From contig CABUXJ010000003.1 in the NCBI GenBank assembly GCA_902495455.1, forward strand, positions 1-64,000: a stretch of DNA of 64,000 nucleotides. Reading direction: 5' to 3'. The notes beneath the pieces were generated by a model that saw nothing but the letters and a program-made list of their open reading frames with translations, did no database searches and was not told the DNA's origin. A program made the position numbers and the translations under genes. The stretch is from an uncultured Prevotella sp. (GTDB taxonomy: Bacteria; Bacteroidota; Bacteroidia; Bacteroidales; Bacteroidaceae). Positions within the stretch are counted from its first letter, which is position 1. Every line of letters begins with the position of its first letter. Of the stretch, positions 34,272 through 42,641 are shown piece after piece.

Positions 34272-35270
34272 TTACTCAGCCACGAGAGTGAAGCGCTTGA
34301 AATTTACAATCTTCAACTCGCTGTCCTGCTGCTTAAGCCATGTGGCAACATTAATCTTGTCACCATCGCTGAACTGGAACTCCTGATCAACGAGGCAGTT
34401 CTCCTTCAGGAACTTTGCGACACGGCCCTTGGCAATGTTCTCTATCATCTGAGCGGGCAAATTGGCAGCTTTCTCGGCTGCGGTCTTCTCGCGGATTTCC
34501 TTAGCCTTGTCAGCCTCCTCACGTGTGAGCCAGCCCTTATTGATGTTAGACTCTACGTGCTCGTCAGAGTCAACGAGGTTCGGATTGATACCGGCCTTCT
34601 TGATGGCTGCGACGACAGCCTTCTCAACCTGCTCTTCCTTTGTCTTCTGAACAGCGACGTTGTACTCCTCGTCGATGATGTTCTGGGGAACAGAAGCCTC
34701 ATCCAGAGCAACCGGCTTCATGGCAGCCACCTGCATGGCAACCTTGTGACCGGCTTCGGCATTAGACTTGTTCGTCTGAACCATCGTAGCAAGAGTGTGC
34801 TTGCCCATGTGGTCGTAAGCCTCAATGTTCTCACCCTCGAGATAGCTGTAGCCGTCCAGCTCCATCTTCTCACCGGTGACACCTGAGCGCTGTGCCACTG
34901 CGTCCAGCACGTTCTGTCCGTCAGCAAGTGTGAGAGTCTTCACTTCCTCGATTGTCTTGCACTTGTTTGCGACAGCGGCATCCAGAATAGCCTGTGTGAG
35001 GGCGATGAAATCAGCTCCGTTGGCAACGAAGTCTGTCTCGCACTTCAAGGCGATGATGGCACCGAAGTTGTCTGCGACCTTCACGAGTACGCAACCATTT
35101 GATGTGACGCGGTCGCTACGCTTTGCTGCGATGGCGAGTCCACGCTCACGAAGTATTTCTTTAGCCTTGTCGAAGTCTCCATCAGCCTCTGTCAGAGCGT
35201 TCTTCACGTCTGCGAGACCGGCGCCTGTCATAGCACGGAGCTTCTTGATATCAGCCATTGATACTGCCAT
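34272..35270 (-). CDS. tsf: Translation elongation factor Ts
   Basis: Guanine nucleotide exchange factor of EF-Tu. The UBA-like N-terminal domain (MADIKKLRAMTGAGLADVKN and FDKAKEILRERGLAIAAKRS) is followed by the core with the EF-Tu contact ALKCETDFVANGADF (about 74-88), the dimerisation region and the C-terminal module. 332 aa, at the long end as in other Bacteroidales. Last gene of rplM-rpsI-rpsB-tsf; 39 bases separate it from rpsB, and a terminator follows. Confidence 0.98.
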   Translation of the reverse strand: MAVSMADIKKLRAMTGAGLADVKNALTEADGDFDKAKEILRERGLAIAAKRSDRVTSNGCVLVKVADNFGAIIALKCETDFVANGADFIALTQAILDAAVANKCKTIEEVKTLTLADGQNVLDAVAQRSGVTGEKMELDGYSYLEGENIEAYDHMGKHTLATMVQTNKSNAEAGHKVAMQVAAMKPVALDEASVPQNIIDEEYNVAVQKTKEEQVEKAVVAAIKKAGINPNLVDSDEHVESNINKGWLTREEADKAKEIREKTAAEKAANLPAQMIENIAKGRVAKFLKENCLVDQEFQFSDGDKINVATWLKQQDSELKIVNFKRFTLVAE

Positions 35271-35309
35271 AGTCTTATCTTTGAAATTAATAATTAATAA
35301 TTAAGAATT

Positions 35310-36107
35310 TTACTCAGCGTCCTTACGGGCTCTGCGAGCACGCTTGGGCTTCTCCTCGCCTGCCTCAGCAGCCTCGGCTTCAGCCTGAGCCTGAGCGGCG
35401 TTCTCGTCAGCCTTCTCTACCTTGCGCTCCTCCAGACCTTCGGCGATAGCACCGCAGCAAGCAGCGAGAATTGTCTCTACGCTGTCTTTAGCGTCATCGT
35501 TGGCCGGGATGATGAAGTCGATGTTCTTCGGATCAGAGTTGGTGTCGACAATACCGAATACGGGAATACCCAGACGATTTGCCTCCTTAACAGCGATGCC
35601 TTCCTTCATTACGTCAACGACGAAGAGGGCAGAGGGCAGACGGGTCAGGTCGGCGATAGAACCGAGGTTCTTCTCCAACTTGGCGCGCTGACGTGTCACC
35701 TGAAGCAACTCGCGCTTTGAGAGGTTAGAGTAAGTACCGTCAGCCATGAGCTTGTCGATGTTTGCCATTTTCTTCACAGCCTTGCGGATTGTGGGGAAGT
35801 TGGTGAGCATACCGCCCGGCCAACGCTCGATAACGTAAGGCATGTTTACGCTTGCTGCCTTCTCGGCAACAATTTCCTTTGTCTGTTTTTTAGTAGCGAC
35901 GAACAGGACTTTCTTTCCTGACTTTGCAATCTGCTTGAGAGCTTCAGCTGCTTCGTCTATTTTGGCTACGGTCTTGTGGAGATCGATGATGTGGATTCCG
36001 TTACGCTCTGTGTAGATGTAGGGAGCCATTGCGGGGTTCCACTTGCGGCGCAGGTGGCCAAAGTGGCAGCCGGCCTGCAGCAACATATCAAAATTTGTTC
36101 TTGACAT
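35310..36107 (-). CDS. rpsB: 30S ribosomal protein S2
   Basis: Small-subunit protein needed for S1 binding. Begins MSRTNFDMLLQAGCHFGH, with the family segments RKWNPAMAPYIYTERNGIHI, ERWPGGMLTNF and FVVDVMKEGIAVKEANRLGI. The C-terminal 35 residues are an Ala/Glu/Lys tail common in this phylum. The start at 36107 was chosen by homology; the upstream in-frame ATG (36167) adds a Lys-rich leader not seen in S2. Confidence 0.98.
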   Translation of the reverse strand: MSRTNFDMLLQAGCHFGHLRRKWNPAMAPYIYTERNGIHIIDLHKTVAKIDEAAEALKQIAKSGKKVLFVATKKQTKEIVAEKAASVNMPYVIERWPGGMLTNFPTIRKAVKKMANIDKLMADGTYSNLSKRELLQVTRQRAKLEKNLGSIADLTRLPSALFVVDVMKEGIAVKEANRLGIPVFGIVDTNSDPKNIDFIIPANDDAKDSVETILAACCGAIAEGLEERKVEKADENAAQAQAEAEAAEAGEEKPKRARRARKDAE

Positions 36108-36457
36108 TGTTTTCTTTTTTAATTTGTTGTTTACTTTCTTTTTTATTCTTTTCTTAGAATCAACCACACGGTAATCGGGTTACGAATGTTGAATTAGGAA
36201 TGTTGAATGTTGAGTTGTCGGCCTGCGGCCGATGAAGAGTTATCCAATTACGAATTGCCTCTGTGCATCAAATTGCCTTTGCACATCAACGTGCGAACGG
36301 CGGAGCCTATTCACCACTCGCCATTCACCACTCACCATTCTTATCCGGGTCCCTGCGGTTTAGATGCTAAACTTATGCGTGCTTCGTCTCAGCCTGTGTT
36401 GTCCACGGCGATACATACACACTATATATATAATTATGGTATATATATAATAATGTA
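36108..36457. other. rpsI-rpsB spacer with small repeats
   Basis: No gene. It contains GAATGTTGAA repeats (36186-36210), the word CGGCCTGCGGCCG, and tandem CCATTCACCACT units (36312-36342). An AT-rich ATATATAATTATGG stretch lies next to rpsI. The unusual length inside a ribosomal operon may reflect repeat insertion and could contain a leader for rpsB. Confidence 0.45.
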
Positions 36458-36844
36458 TTAACGCTTGCTGAACTGGAAGCGACGACGAGCCTTCGGCTGA
36501 CCCGGCTTCTTACGCTCGACAGCGCGTGCGTCACGTGTGAGGAAGCCATGATCCTTCAGGTTCTTCTTGTCTTCGGCGTTGATCTTGACCAGTGCACGGG
36601 CGATGGCCAGACGCAGAGCCTGGCTCTGTCCTGTAAAGCCGCCACCATCGAGATTGGCCTTGATGTCATACTTCTCCAAAACCTCGAGCAGTTCCAGCGG
36701 CTGCTTAACCACATACTGCAGGATGGCTGAAGGGAAATATTCCGTTACGTCCTTCTTGTTTATCGTAATCTTGCCTGTTCCTTCGCTTACGTAAACACGT
36801 GCCACGGCACTCTTACGGCGACCTATTGCATTAACTACTTCCAT
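36458..36844 (-). CDS. rpsI: 30S ribosomal protein S9
   Basis: Contains AIGRRKSAVARVYVSEGTGK at the N-terminus, the GGGFTGQSQALRLAIARALV core and the invariant basic tail KKPGQPKARRRFQFSKR whose end reaches the decoding site. 128 aa, full length, 12 bases after rplM, as in nearly all bacteria. Confidence 0.98.
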   Translation of the reverse strand: MEVVNAIGRRKSAVARVYVSEGTGKITINKKDVTEYFPSAILQYVVKQPLELLEVLEKYDIKANLDGGGFTGQSQALRLAIARALVKINAEDKKNLKDHGFLTRDARAVERKKPGQPKARRRFQFSKR

Positions 36845-36856
36845 CGTTTCTATCGT

Positions 36857-37318
36857 TTATTTATACTGGTTAATATCAATTGACTTCGGCTGCTGTGCCT
36901 CGTGGTTGTGCTCTGTACCCTCATAGATGTAGAGGTTGTTCATCAGGCTGCGACCGAGCGGGCCTTTGGGCAGCATACCCTTAACGGCATGACGAATGAT
37001 TCTCTCTGCGCCGTCCTTCTTCGTACGGAGCTGTGCGGGCGTGTTGAAACGCTGACCACCGGGATAACCAGTATAGCGGGTGTACACCTTGTCTGTCTCC
37101 TTCTTACCGGAGAACACCACCTTCTGTGCGTTGATGATGATGACATTGTCTCCGCAATCCACGTGCGGAGTGAAAGTAGGCTTGTACTTTCCGCGGAGCA
37201 GTTTAGCGACCTTTGAGCAGAGGCGACCCACAATCTGATCGCTTGCGTCAATGACAACCCACTCCTTCTTAGCTGTTTCCTTGTTGACGGAAATAGTCTT
37301 GTAACTTAAAGTGTTCAT
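36857..37318 (-). CDS. rplM: 50S ribosomal protein L13
   Basis: Early-assembling large-subunit protein. Shows VVIDASDQIVGRLCSKVAKL, DNVIIINAQKVVFSGKK, YTRYTGYPGG and AVKGMLPKGPLGR in the family order; 153 aa. First gene of the operon, with a long leader upstream. Confidence 0.98.
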   Translation of the reverse strand: MNTLSYKTISVNKETAKKEWVVIDASDQIVGRLCSKVAKLLRGKYKPTFTPHVDCGDNVIIINAQKVVFSGKKETDKVYTRYTGYPGGQRFNTPAQLRTKKDGAERIIRHAVKGMLPKGPLGRSLMNNLYIYEGTEHNHEAQQPKSIDINQYK

Positions 37319-37519
37319 TACTAATTTTTAAATTTTTACTACTAAAAAACATTCTCAATTCTTTCTCACGACATTCCGCCCGAAAGGTCGTCCCTCTCCG
37401 GCTGTCTGTCGTCCGGATGCGGATTCACTAACCGTCATGCCCGGCCAAAGACACAACTATTAACACCACAATCCATAGGGGATCTAAGAGTTCCCCGAAA
37501 TAATCGGACTGCAAAGTTA
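37319..37519 (-). promoter_or_regulatory. Promoter and long leader of the rplM operon
   Basis: A minus-strand -7 element TAACTTTG (37512-37519) implies a leader of about 190 bases. It contains GGGGAACTC/GATCCCC hairpin sequence around 37477-37496 and a pyrimidine-rich part. Such a leader is where L13 could bind for autoregulation; this is inference. Confidence 0.5.
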
Positions 37520-37604
37520 CGGCTTTTCTCATTATTTAATATACGCGCGACACATTTTGTTTCATCTTTTACGTATTTTTAACATCGGCCGGCGCATCGT
37601 TCCC

Positions 37605-38732
37605 TCACAAGACGACATCGAGATAGTTGTCCGGAGTGACCACTGTCATATCCTCCACGTCATAGGCTTTTGTGAAAGCGGACGGCATTGTGGAGTTAGC
37701 CCGCCGCGGGTTCCATTTCATCTCAAACGCCCGAAACCGTCCGTCACATTCCTCCACATAGTCAATCTCCTGCTGCTGCGTGGTGCGCCAGAAGTAGCCT
37801 TTTGCGTATGTCCGCCCGTAGTGGTTGCGCTTCAGTCGCTCACTGATGATGAAGTTCTCCCACAAGGCTCCCGTGTCCTGACGAAGATTGAGCGGCGCAA
37901 AATTCTGTATGATGGCATTGCGCACGCCGTTGTCATAGAAATAGACCTTCTTCCCCTTCTTCAGTTCGTTGCGCAGATTGCGGCTCAGCGCTCCGAGCCG
38001 GAAGATGACATAACATTTCTCCAGCAGGTCAACATATTTTTCCACCGTCTTGTTGTCCGAACCGACCGTCTGGGCCAGCTCGCTGTATGACACTTCGCTT
38101 CCCACCTGCAGGGCCAAGGCCACGAGTAACTTTTCCAGCAGGACCGGTTTGCGGATGTCGTTCAGCGAGAGCAAGTCCTTATAGAGATAGCTTGACGCGA
38201 TGTTCATCAGCAGTTCACGTGCGTCTTCTGCGTGATTGAGCACATCCGGATAGGAACCGTAGATGAGTCTCTGCTCCAGCATCTGCTCTACAGAAAGCAG
38301 TCCACCGGTATCCATCAGCTCTGCTGACGAGACGGGATAGAGATGATATTCAAACTTTCGACCGGTCAGCGGCTCGTTCAATCTGTCGTGCAACTCAAAT
38401 GCCAACGAACCGGTCACCAGCAGCTGGACGTCCGGCATGCCGTCGGCAATCCGTTTGAGCGTCATGCCAATCTGTGAGACACGCTGCGCCTCGTCCACCA
38501 CCACGATTTTGCTGTCGGCTATCAGTTGTCTCAGCCTGTCGTTGTTGGCCTGTGTCAGCATCACTTGCACCTCGGGCTCATCACAGTTGAGCATCAGTGT
38601 CTTTTCCGTCCTCCCAGCTATGATTTGTCGCAGCAGCGTGCTTTTGCCCACCTGCCGCGCTCCTGTCACGATGATGGCCTTGCCGCAGAACATCCGTCGC
38701 TCTATGGTTTGCTGTAATTTGCGTATAATCAT
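37605..38732 (-). CDS. AAA_14/DUF4143 ATPase, copy 2, 375 aa
   Basis: Second of three. Walker A GARQVGKST (about 23-31), Walker B KIVVVDEAQR (about 72-81), sensor LLVTGSLAFEL. The DUF4143 domain (about 175-340) keeps an intact nuclease-like motif: QEIDYVEE (Asp) and RAFEMKW (E-x-K). It contains a winged-helix-like segment (VSYSELAQTVGSDNKTVEKY). The start at 38732 (MIIRKLQQ) was chosen; upstream codons cover the promoter. The promoter carries a 17-bp inverted repeat. Function of the family is unknown. Confidence 0.9.
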   Translation of the reverse strand: MIIRKLQQTIERRMFCGKAIIVTGARQVGKSTLLRQIIAGRTEKTLMLNCDEPEVQVMLTQANNDRLRQLIADSKIVVVDEAQRVSQIGMTLKRIADGMPDVQLLVTGSLAFELHDRLNEPLTGRKFEYHLYPVSSAELMDTGGLLSVEQMLEQRLIYGSYPDVLNHAEDARELLMNIASSYLYKDLLSLNDIRKPVLLEKLLVALALQVGSEVSYSELAQTVGSDNKTVEKYVDLLEKCYVIFRLGALSRNLRNELKKGKKVYFYDNGVRNAIIQNFAPLNLRQDTGALWENFIISERLKRNHYGRTYAKGYFWRTTQQQEIDYVEECDGRFRAFEMKWNPRRANSTMPSAFTKAYDVEDMTVVTPDNYLDVVL

Positions 38733-38770
38733 GTCTTCAGTGTCATCCGGCTTTGTCCGGACGATGGTTG

Positions 38771-38864
38771 CAAATATACGAAAAAAACGGCCTAATCCCA
38801 AAAATCAGTATAACTTTTAGGATTATAATCCCAAAAATCACTATGAATTTTGGGATTAGGCCGT
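38771..38864 (-). promoter_or_regulatory. Promoter and operator-like repeats of ATPase copy 2
   Basis: Minus-strand -7 TATATTTG (38771-38778) with TTG at -33 (38799-38801, 20-base spacer). ACGGCCTAATCCCAAAA (38787-38803) is inverted perfectly at 38848-38864, and AATCCCAAAAATCA occurs twice as a direct repeat (38794 and 38827). The first arm covers the -33 element, so a bound protein should block the promoter. Confidence 0.7.
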
Positions 38865-38995
38865 TTCGGCGTCATCGCCATGCGACCACAAAAGGATGGT
38901 TCGGCGCGGGCGGCTTAACGCCAGATCTTTTGTTCAAATCAAGACTGCCAACTTTATTTAACCACTCCTTTACGCATCAATCCGAATAACTTTCG

Positions 38996-39003
38996 TATCT
39001 TTG
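38996..39003 (+). promoter_or_regulatory. -7 element TATCTTTG for the 39061 gene
   Basis: Perfect TAnnTTTG 57 bases before the ATG; -33 region weak. Confidence 0.5.
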
Positions 39004-39060
39004 TGGCTGCCGGACATTCCGGCAAACGACAAATAACGACCACAATAATCAACGACAACG

Positions 39061-39459
39061 ATGATCCAACAAGACTATTTCATGCGCCTGTTGCGCGAAT
39101 TTGCCGAAGCCCTCGAGCTTCTTCTTCACAAGAAAGACCATGACCGACAGATGGAGGAGATGCAGGCCATGTACAGCCGCTACATCGGCCCATCCTCCGA
39201 ATTCTTCCACACGTCATCCATTGACGACGTTATGTCGTCGTTCGAGCGTTTCCGCGAAGACGAGCGCATCGGCCGTATGGAAATGCTCGCCGACCTCTAT
39301 TATGCCGAAGCCTCCATCACGACAGCCCCGTCCCGCAACGTTCTTCTCGAGCGGGCCTTGGCCATCTATCTCCACGTCGACGCCAACGGCCGGACATACA
39401 GTGCGGAACGTCTGAACAAGATTGACGACATCCGACGGCAGATACAAACCACATCGTAA
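39061..39459 (+). CDS. Small helical hypothetical protein (DUF6483-like), 132 aa
   Basis: Entirely helical and acidic-to-neutral, starting MIQQDYFMRLLREFAEALEL, with a region (about 95-125: NVLLERALAIYLHVDANGRT) like a TPR-type helix pair. It resembles the DUF6483 family by its start, which is a weak recollection. No catalytic motif, no export signal. It has a clean promoter and a clear terminator, so it is a single-gene unit and surely real. Confidence 0.75.
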   Translation: MIQQDYFMRLLREFAEALELLLHKKDHDRQMEEMQAMYSRYIGPSSEFFHTSSIDDVMSSFERFREDERIGRMEMLADLYYAEASITTAPSRNVLLERALAIYLHVDANGRTYSAERLNKIDDIRRQIQTTS

Positions 39460-39477
39460 CCAACAACGTCCAACACG

Positions 39478-39524
39478 AAAAGACCGGAGCGAGCACCATT
39501 TCCGATGCCGCCCCGGTCTTTTTT
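39478..39524 (+). terminator. Rho-independent terminator
   Basis: AAAAGACCGG (39478-39487) pairs with CCGGTCTTTT (39513-39522) and is followed by TT. It lies 18 bases after the preceding stop. Confidence 0.9.
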
Positions 39525-39591
39525 GTGCCACTATCCGCCGGTTGAACGATGTCAGCGGCAGACGCGGACTTCTACTATATTACTACTACAA

Positions 39592-39777
39592 TTAGTCTTC
39601 TTCGTCGTCGGCCCAAAGGTCGAAAGAATGACCTTTGCCCAAGCCCCCATTAAGTTCCTCGTCATCATAGATACCACCACTTCCCGTGTTACCATCGGTA
39701 GTTATCGTTGCTGCCATCAGGCTTTCTGCCTCTATGTCAATTACGCTTATTGCCGGTTTTGAATATGTCTTTTTCAT
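39592..39777 (-). CDS. Small acidic protein, 61 aa (MKKTYxKPxIxVxxIExExLMA type)
   Basis: Starts MKKTYSKPAISVIDIEAESL followed by MAATITTDGNTGSGG and ends in a very acidic tail, FDLWADDEED. Short proteins of this type, with a basic-hydrophobic head, a Gly/Thr/Ser stretch and a W/D/E tail, recur in Bacteroides and Prevotella and are often left unannotated. It follows the large secreted protein gene by 23 bases on the same strand, so both probably share a transcript. It has no signal peptide by eye; a precursor-like peptide with a leader ending near LMA is one possible reading. Function unknown. Confidence 0.7.
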   Translation of the reverse strand: MKKTYSKPAISVIDIEAESLMAATITTDGNTGSGGIYDDEELNGGLGKGHSFDLWADDEED

Positions 39778-39800
39778 TTCGTTTTCAGTCTTTTTGATTA

Positions 39801-41801
39801 TTATTTGATTACTACTTTCTTTCCGTTCTGTATGTAGAGGCCCTTCGCCGGCTTCTCCACGCGCACACCGCTCAGAGTATAGAATGTGCCGTCGGCTTTA
39901 GCCGTAGCGACAACCTCGTTGATTCCGGTTGTGTCTCCGCCAAACGCGATGCTATAGCTCTTTGCACCCGATGCGTTATCAAGCAAGAGATAAGCCTTGC
40001 CCGCAGCAAGTGTTCCGCCGTTTGCAGCCTTATAGAAGCCAAGACCTTTGCTACCATTTCCGAAGAAGTATACAGTGCCGTAGTTTTCCTCCGTTACGGT
40101 CATGTCCTCCAGTGTACCGACAAAAGCGTTGTTCGCATCCTTCTCGATAGGAGCGATGATATTCACTTCCTCTGTTGCTGCTCCGCCGTCCTTTGCATGT
40201 ATCAGCACACCTTCACCTTCTGCAACCTGATAAGTTCTTGTCAGGTTCACCACGCTGTTCATTTCATCCACCGATGCCTTGTATGCCTCGATAGCGCCAT
40301 CTGCTGCAAATTCGACAGGATATGCGGGGCAGTATGTGGCGTAAGAGAGTTCGGGGACAGTGACGGTTGTCGTCGCCTCACCGGTCTTCTCAATAAGAAT
40401 ATAATCAAATGATACTTGAGTATCTGACGGCTTTACATTTATTACATCATTCGCAAACAGTGTCACATCATTTATCACTCTTATACCTGATGAGGTTGCA
40501 GAATTCACCGACCAGTTTATGTCTATACTTTCCAATATATCATCATTTCGCAATACATCTAATGTTCTCGTAGCATTTAAATTATTAGAAAATACTACAC
40601 ATGTCACCTTATAAATACCGGATTCTACAACATCCAAGAATTTAATTGTTTTGTTTCCACCACGAACAGCTACGCCACTTGAAAGTTTACTATTTGCAAC
40701 AGTAGCAGTCAAAGACAACGCATTTTCTGCCTCTGCAAAATAGGCAGTTCCGTTATAAGCAGAATATTTTATATCTATAGAACCCTCACTTGTCGGACTT
40801 ACACGTCCACTATAGGTTGCAACAGAGCACACATGTGTCACCTTACCGTTTTCATCTGTCAAATATTTGGGATAAGCATAATCTATCTGTGTCCCGACAG
40901 TCACCTCTGCGTTAGAATAAACACTTTTCAACACATTGTCATCTTCATCTACCAAATTTACAGAATAAGAAAAAGGCGGATTTGCGACCATCTCAAATTC
41001 AACGGTTACATCCGTTTCTCCTACTTCAAATTCACCTTTGTAATCTTCATAACCAGCGAGGGTTGCTGTATAATAATATTTGGTATTGGCAGAAAGAAGA
41101 TCTGCTGAAATAGTAGTTGTACGTTCTGCATCTGAATAAACCGTCACATTAGGATTGAGTCCTTTCTTCTCTGTGAACGTTGCTTTATAAAAGGTTGCCA
41201 ATGAATATGTCAATTTAAGAACAGGGGCTTTCTCAGATGCTTTACCTGCCAAATCACCACCTCTATTATTACCCGTCCATTGGAAAATAATTGTTTTTTC
41301 TCCACTTTCTATGATAGCCTTTATAGCGTCCAATACATTTTCCGTATAAGAGCCTCCTGTTTTAGGTATATCACTAGTAGAATAACTTTTAATAAGAGTC
41401 TTTACTCCATTAAATCGTAAAAGCGCCGGAGTACTGCTACTTATTTGGTCATAATCCAAAGTTAAACCCGAATTTAAATAGTATATATTTGTACTATAAG
41501 TACCCTTATTATTAGAAGATGTCACTGTCCAATCCAATGACGCTGCTGTTATTGTTGCATTTTCTGGTAAATCATCAAATGTAAATTCAGCGAAAGCATA
41601 TCCTTGCCATTGGTTAGAACCTTCATTATTATAATGCTCTTTGTCAGAATCGACAGTACCTGTGATAACAGTTTTATCAGTACCACAACTCGTAGCTGCC
41701 GTATGCACCAATGTAGCTGTAATTTCGTCGGCCCACGCGCCACTCATTCCCGCGACCAAACCCACGGCCACGAGCATTGTTTTAAGTAAGTTTCTTTTCA
41801 T
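39801..41801 (-). CDS. Secreted multidomain protein with probable T9SS C-terminal tail, 666 aa
   Basis: Signal peptide MKRNLLKTMLVAVGLVAGMS, cleavage after AWA. Mature part: a DNRLRE-like/TGF-beta-prodomain-like beta region (about 25-185), a PEGA-like segment (about 190-260), a carbohydrate-module-like beta-sandwich (about 300-440: AYFAEAENALSLTATVANSK resembles CBM6/35 starts), a beta-rich region, and an end (GINEVVATAKADGTFYTLSG, then GLYIQNGKKVVIK) that fits the T9SS type A-like tail of Prevotella. So it is a good candidate client of the PorU/PorV machinery in this window. It is more AT-rich in its middle (about 40400-41700) than its ends, which hints at domain acquisition. Start set at the signal peptide. 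Binding target unknown. Confidence 0.83.
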   Translation of the reverse strand: MKRNLLKTMLVAVGLVAGMSGAWADEITATLVHTAATSCGTDKTVITGTVDSDKEHYNNEGSNQWQGYAFAEFTFDDLPENATITAASLDWTVTSSNNKGTYSTNIYYLNSGLTLDYDQISSSTPALLRFNGVKTLIKSYSTSDIPKTGGSYTENVLDAIKAIIESGEKTIIFQWTGNNRGGDLAGKASEKAPVLKLTYSLATFYKATFTEKKGLNPNVTVYSDAERTTTISADLLSANTKYYYTATLAGYEDYKGEFEVGETDVTVEFEMVANPPFSYSVNLVDEDDNVLKSVYSNAEVTVGTQIDYAYPKYLTDENGKVTHVCSVATYSGRVSPTSEGSIDIKYSAYNGTAYFAEAENALSLTATVANSKLSSGVAVRGGNKTIKFLDVVESGIYKVTCVVFSNNLNATRTLDVLRNDDILESIDINWSVNSATSSGIRVINDVTLFANDVINVKPSDTQVSFDYILIEKTGEATTTVTVPELSYATYCPAYPVEFAADGAIEAYKASVDEMNSVVNLTRTYQVAEGEGVLIHAKDGGAATEEVNIIAPIEKDANNAFVGTLEDMTVTEENYGTVYFFGNGSKGLGFYKAANGGTLAAGKAYLLLDNASGAKSYSIAFGGDTTGINEVVATAKADGTFYTLSGVRVEKPAKGLYIQNGKKVVIK

Positions 41802-41867
41802 TTTGTTTAAGTTATTAGTTAATTTATTAGTTTCATTCAAGGATACTGCCACGCGGGAATACGATGG

Positions 41868-42000
41868 TAGGGACAAATTTTTCGCTACGCTCAACAAATT
41901 CGTCTTGTATCTGTCCGCCACGGCATAAGCACAGGTACTATTTTTCCACGTGAATATATGTCCGACACATGCGGACAAAAACAAGATTATGTCCCTACGG
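41868..42000. repeat. GTAGGGACA repeat remnants (family E)
   Basis: GGTAGGGACAAATTTTTCGC (41867-41886) and, inverted, GCGGACAAAAACAAGATTAT plus GTCCCTACGG (41971-42000) match the arms of the copies at 26326 and 61309. The pair is less perfect and encloses a diverged centre. Confidence 0.6.
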
Positions 42001-42003
42001 ACG

Positions 42004-42108
42004 GATGTCACAGGCGACAACATCGCAGAAGAGGATGTCGCAGACGATAATGTCGCAGAAACGGGTGTCACTGGTGACAACATCGCAGATGCGGATGTCA
42101 CAGGCAGG
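42004..42108 (+). repeat. Seven 15-bp tandem units encoding pentapeptide-like repeats
   Basis: Units such as GATGTCACAGGCGAC, AACATCGCAGAAGAG, GATGTCGCAGACGAT recur with a strict 15-base period, and weaker units continue to about 42153. In the plus frame they read DVTGD NIAEE DVADD NVAET GVTGD NIADA DVTGR, close to a pentapeptide-repeat pattern. A frame of 120 codons (41950-42312) covers them, but it starts in the family E repeat and has no promoter or Shine-Dalgarno site, so it is not called as a gene. Confidence 0.6.
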
Positions 42109-42407
42109 GAATTCACCGACGGAGACACCACACATGACGGCGTCACGTGCAGACATGACAAATGGCTGCGGCGCACGGCGGCAGTCATGATGGAGCAAAT
42201 AAGATTGATGATAAACGAAACGAATGAAACTACACGGACGGCAGGACGCAAAACGCGCGTGGCGCGACGAAAATCATCGACATGCGTTTTTACCCCCCCA
42301 ATAAGGTATTAATGAGGTGGAGAACCGTATAGCGGCTCATAGAGGGTCTGTCGTTTGGTTTCATTAGTAGTAATTCTATCAGTAGTCAGATGTAATCTTA
42401 ATGGCCG

Positions 42408-42415
42408 CAAAGATA
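42408..42415 (-). promoter_or_regulatory. -7 element TATCTTTG upstream of the secreted-protein gene
   Basis: Perfect consensus on the minus strand with TTG equivalents 18 and 22 bases upstream. If it drives the gene starting at 41801, its leader would be about 600 bases and contain the tandem repeats. Confidence 0.45.
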
Positions 42416-42530
42416 ATAAAATTTACTTTACGGCAAACAAAAAGCAAAGGAAAAATGCAAAAACTACACTTATTTTCCAATAATCCTCTACTTTCCAGAC
42501 CACAAAGCCGCCGTTTTTCAACGCTTTTTC

Positions 42531-42600
42531 AACGCAAAGACGCGGAGACACAAAGATGGCGCAGACGCACATACGGAAGTACGCAAAGAAAAATGTCCTT
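42531..42600. repeat. Family C repeat copy
   Basis: CAACGCAAAGACGCGGAGAC, GACGCACATACGGAAGTACG and CAAAGAAA match the copies at 23707-23775 and 47097-47165. It lies downstream of ATPase copy 3. Confidence 0.65.
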
Positions 42601-42641
42601 ACGTTCTGCGGCGCCATCGCACCACCGCAGGAAACCGGCCG

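Noticed and set aside
41802..42251. Upstream extension of the secreted protein frame to 816 codons
   Set aside because: A clear signal peptide starts at 41801; the upstream part consists of repeats.
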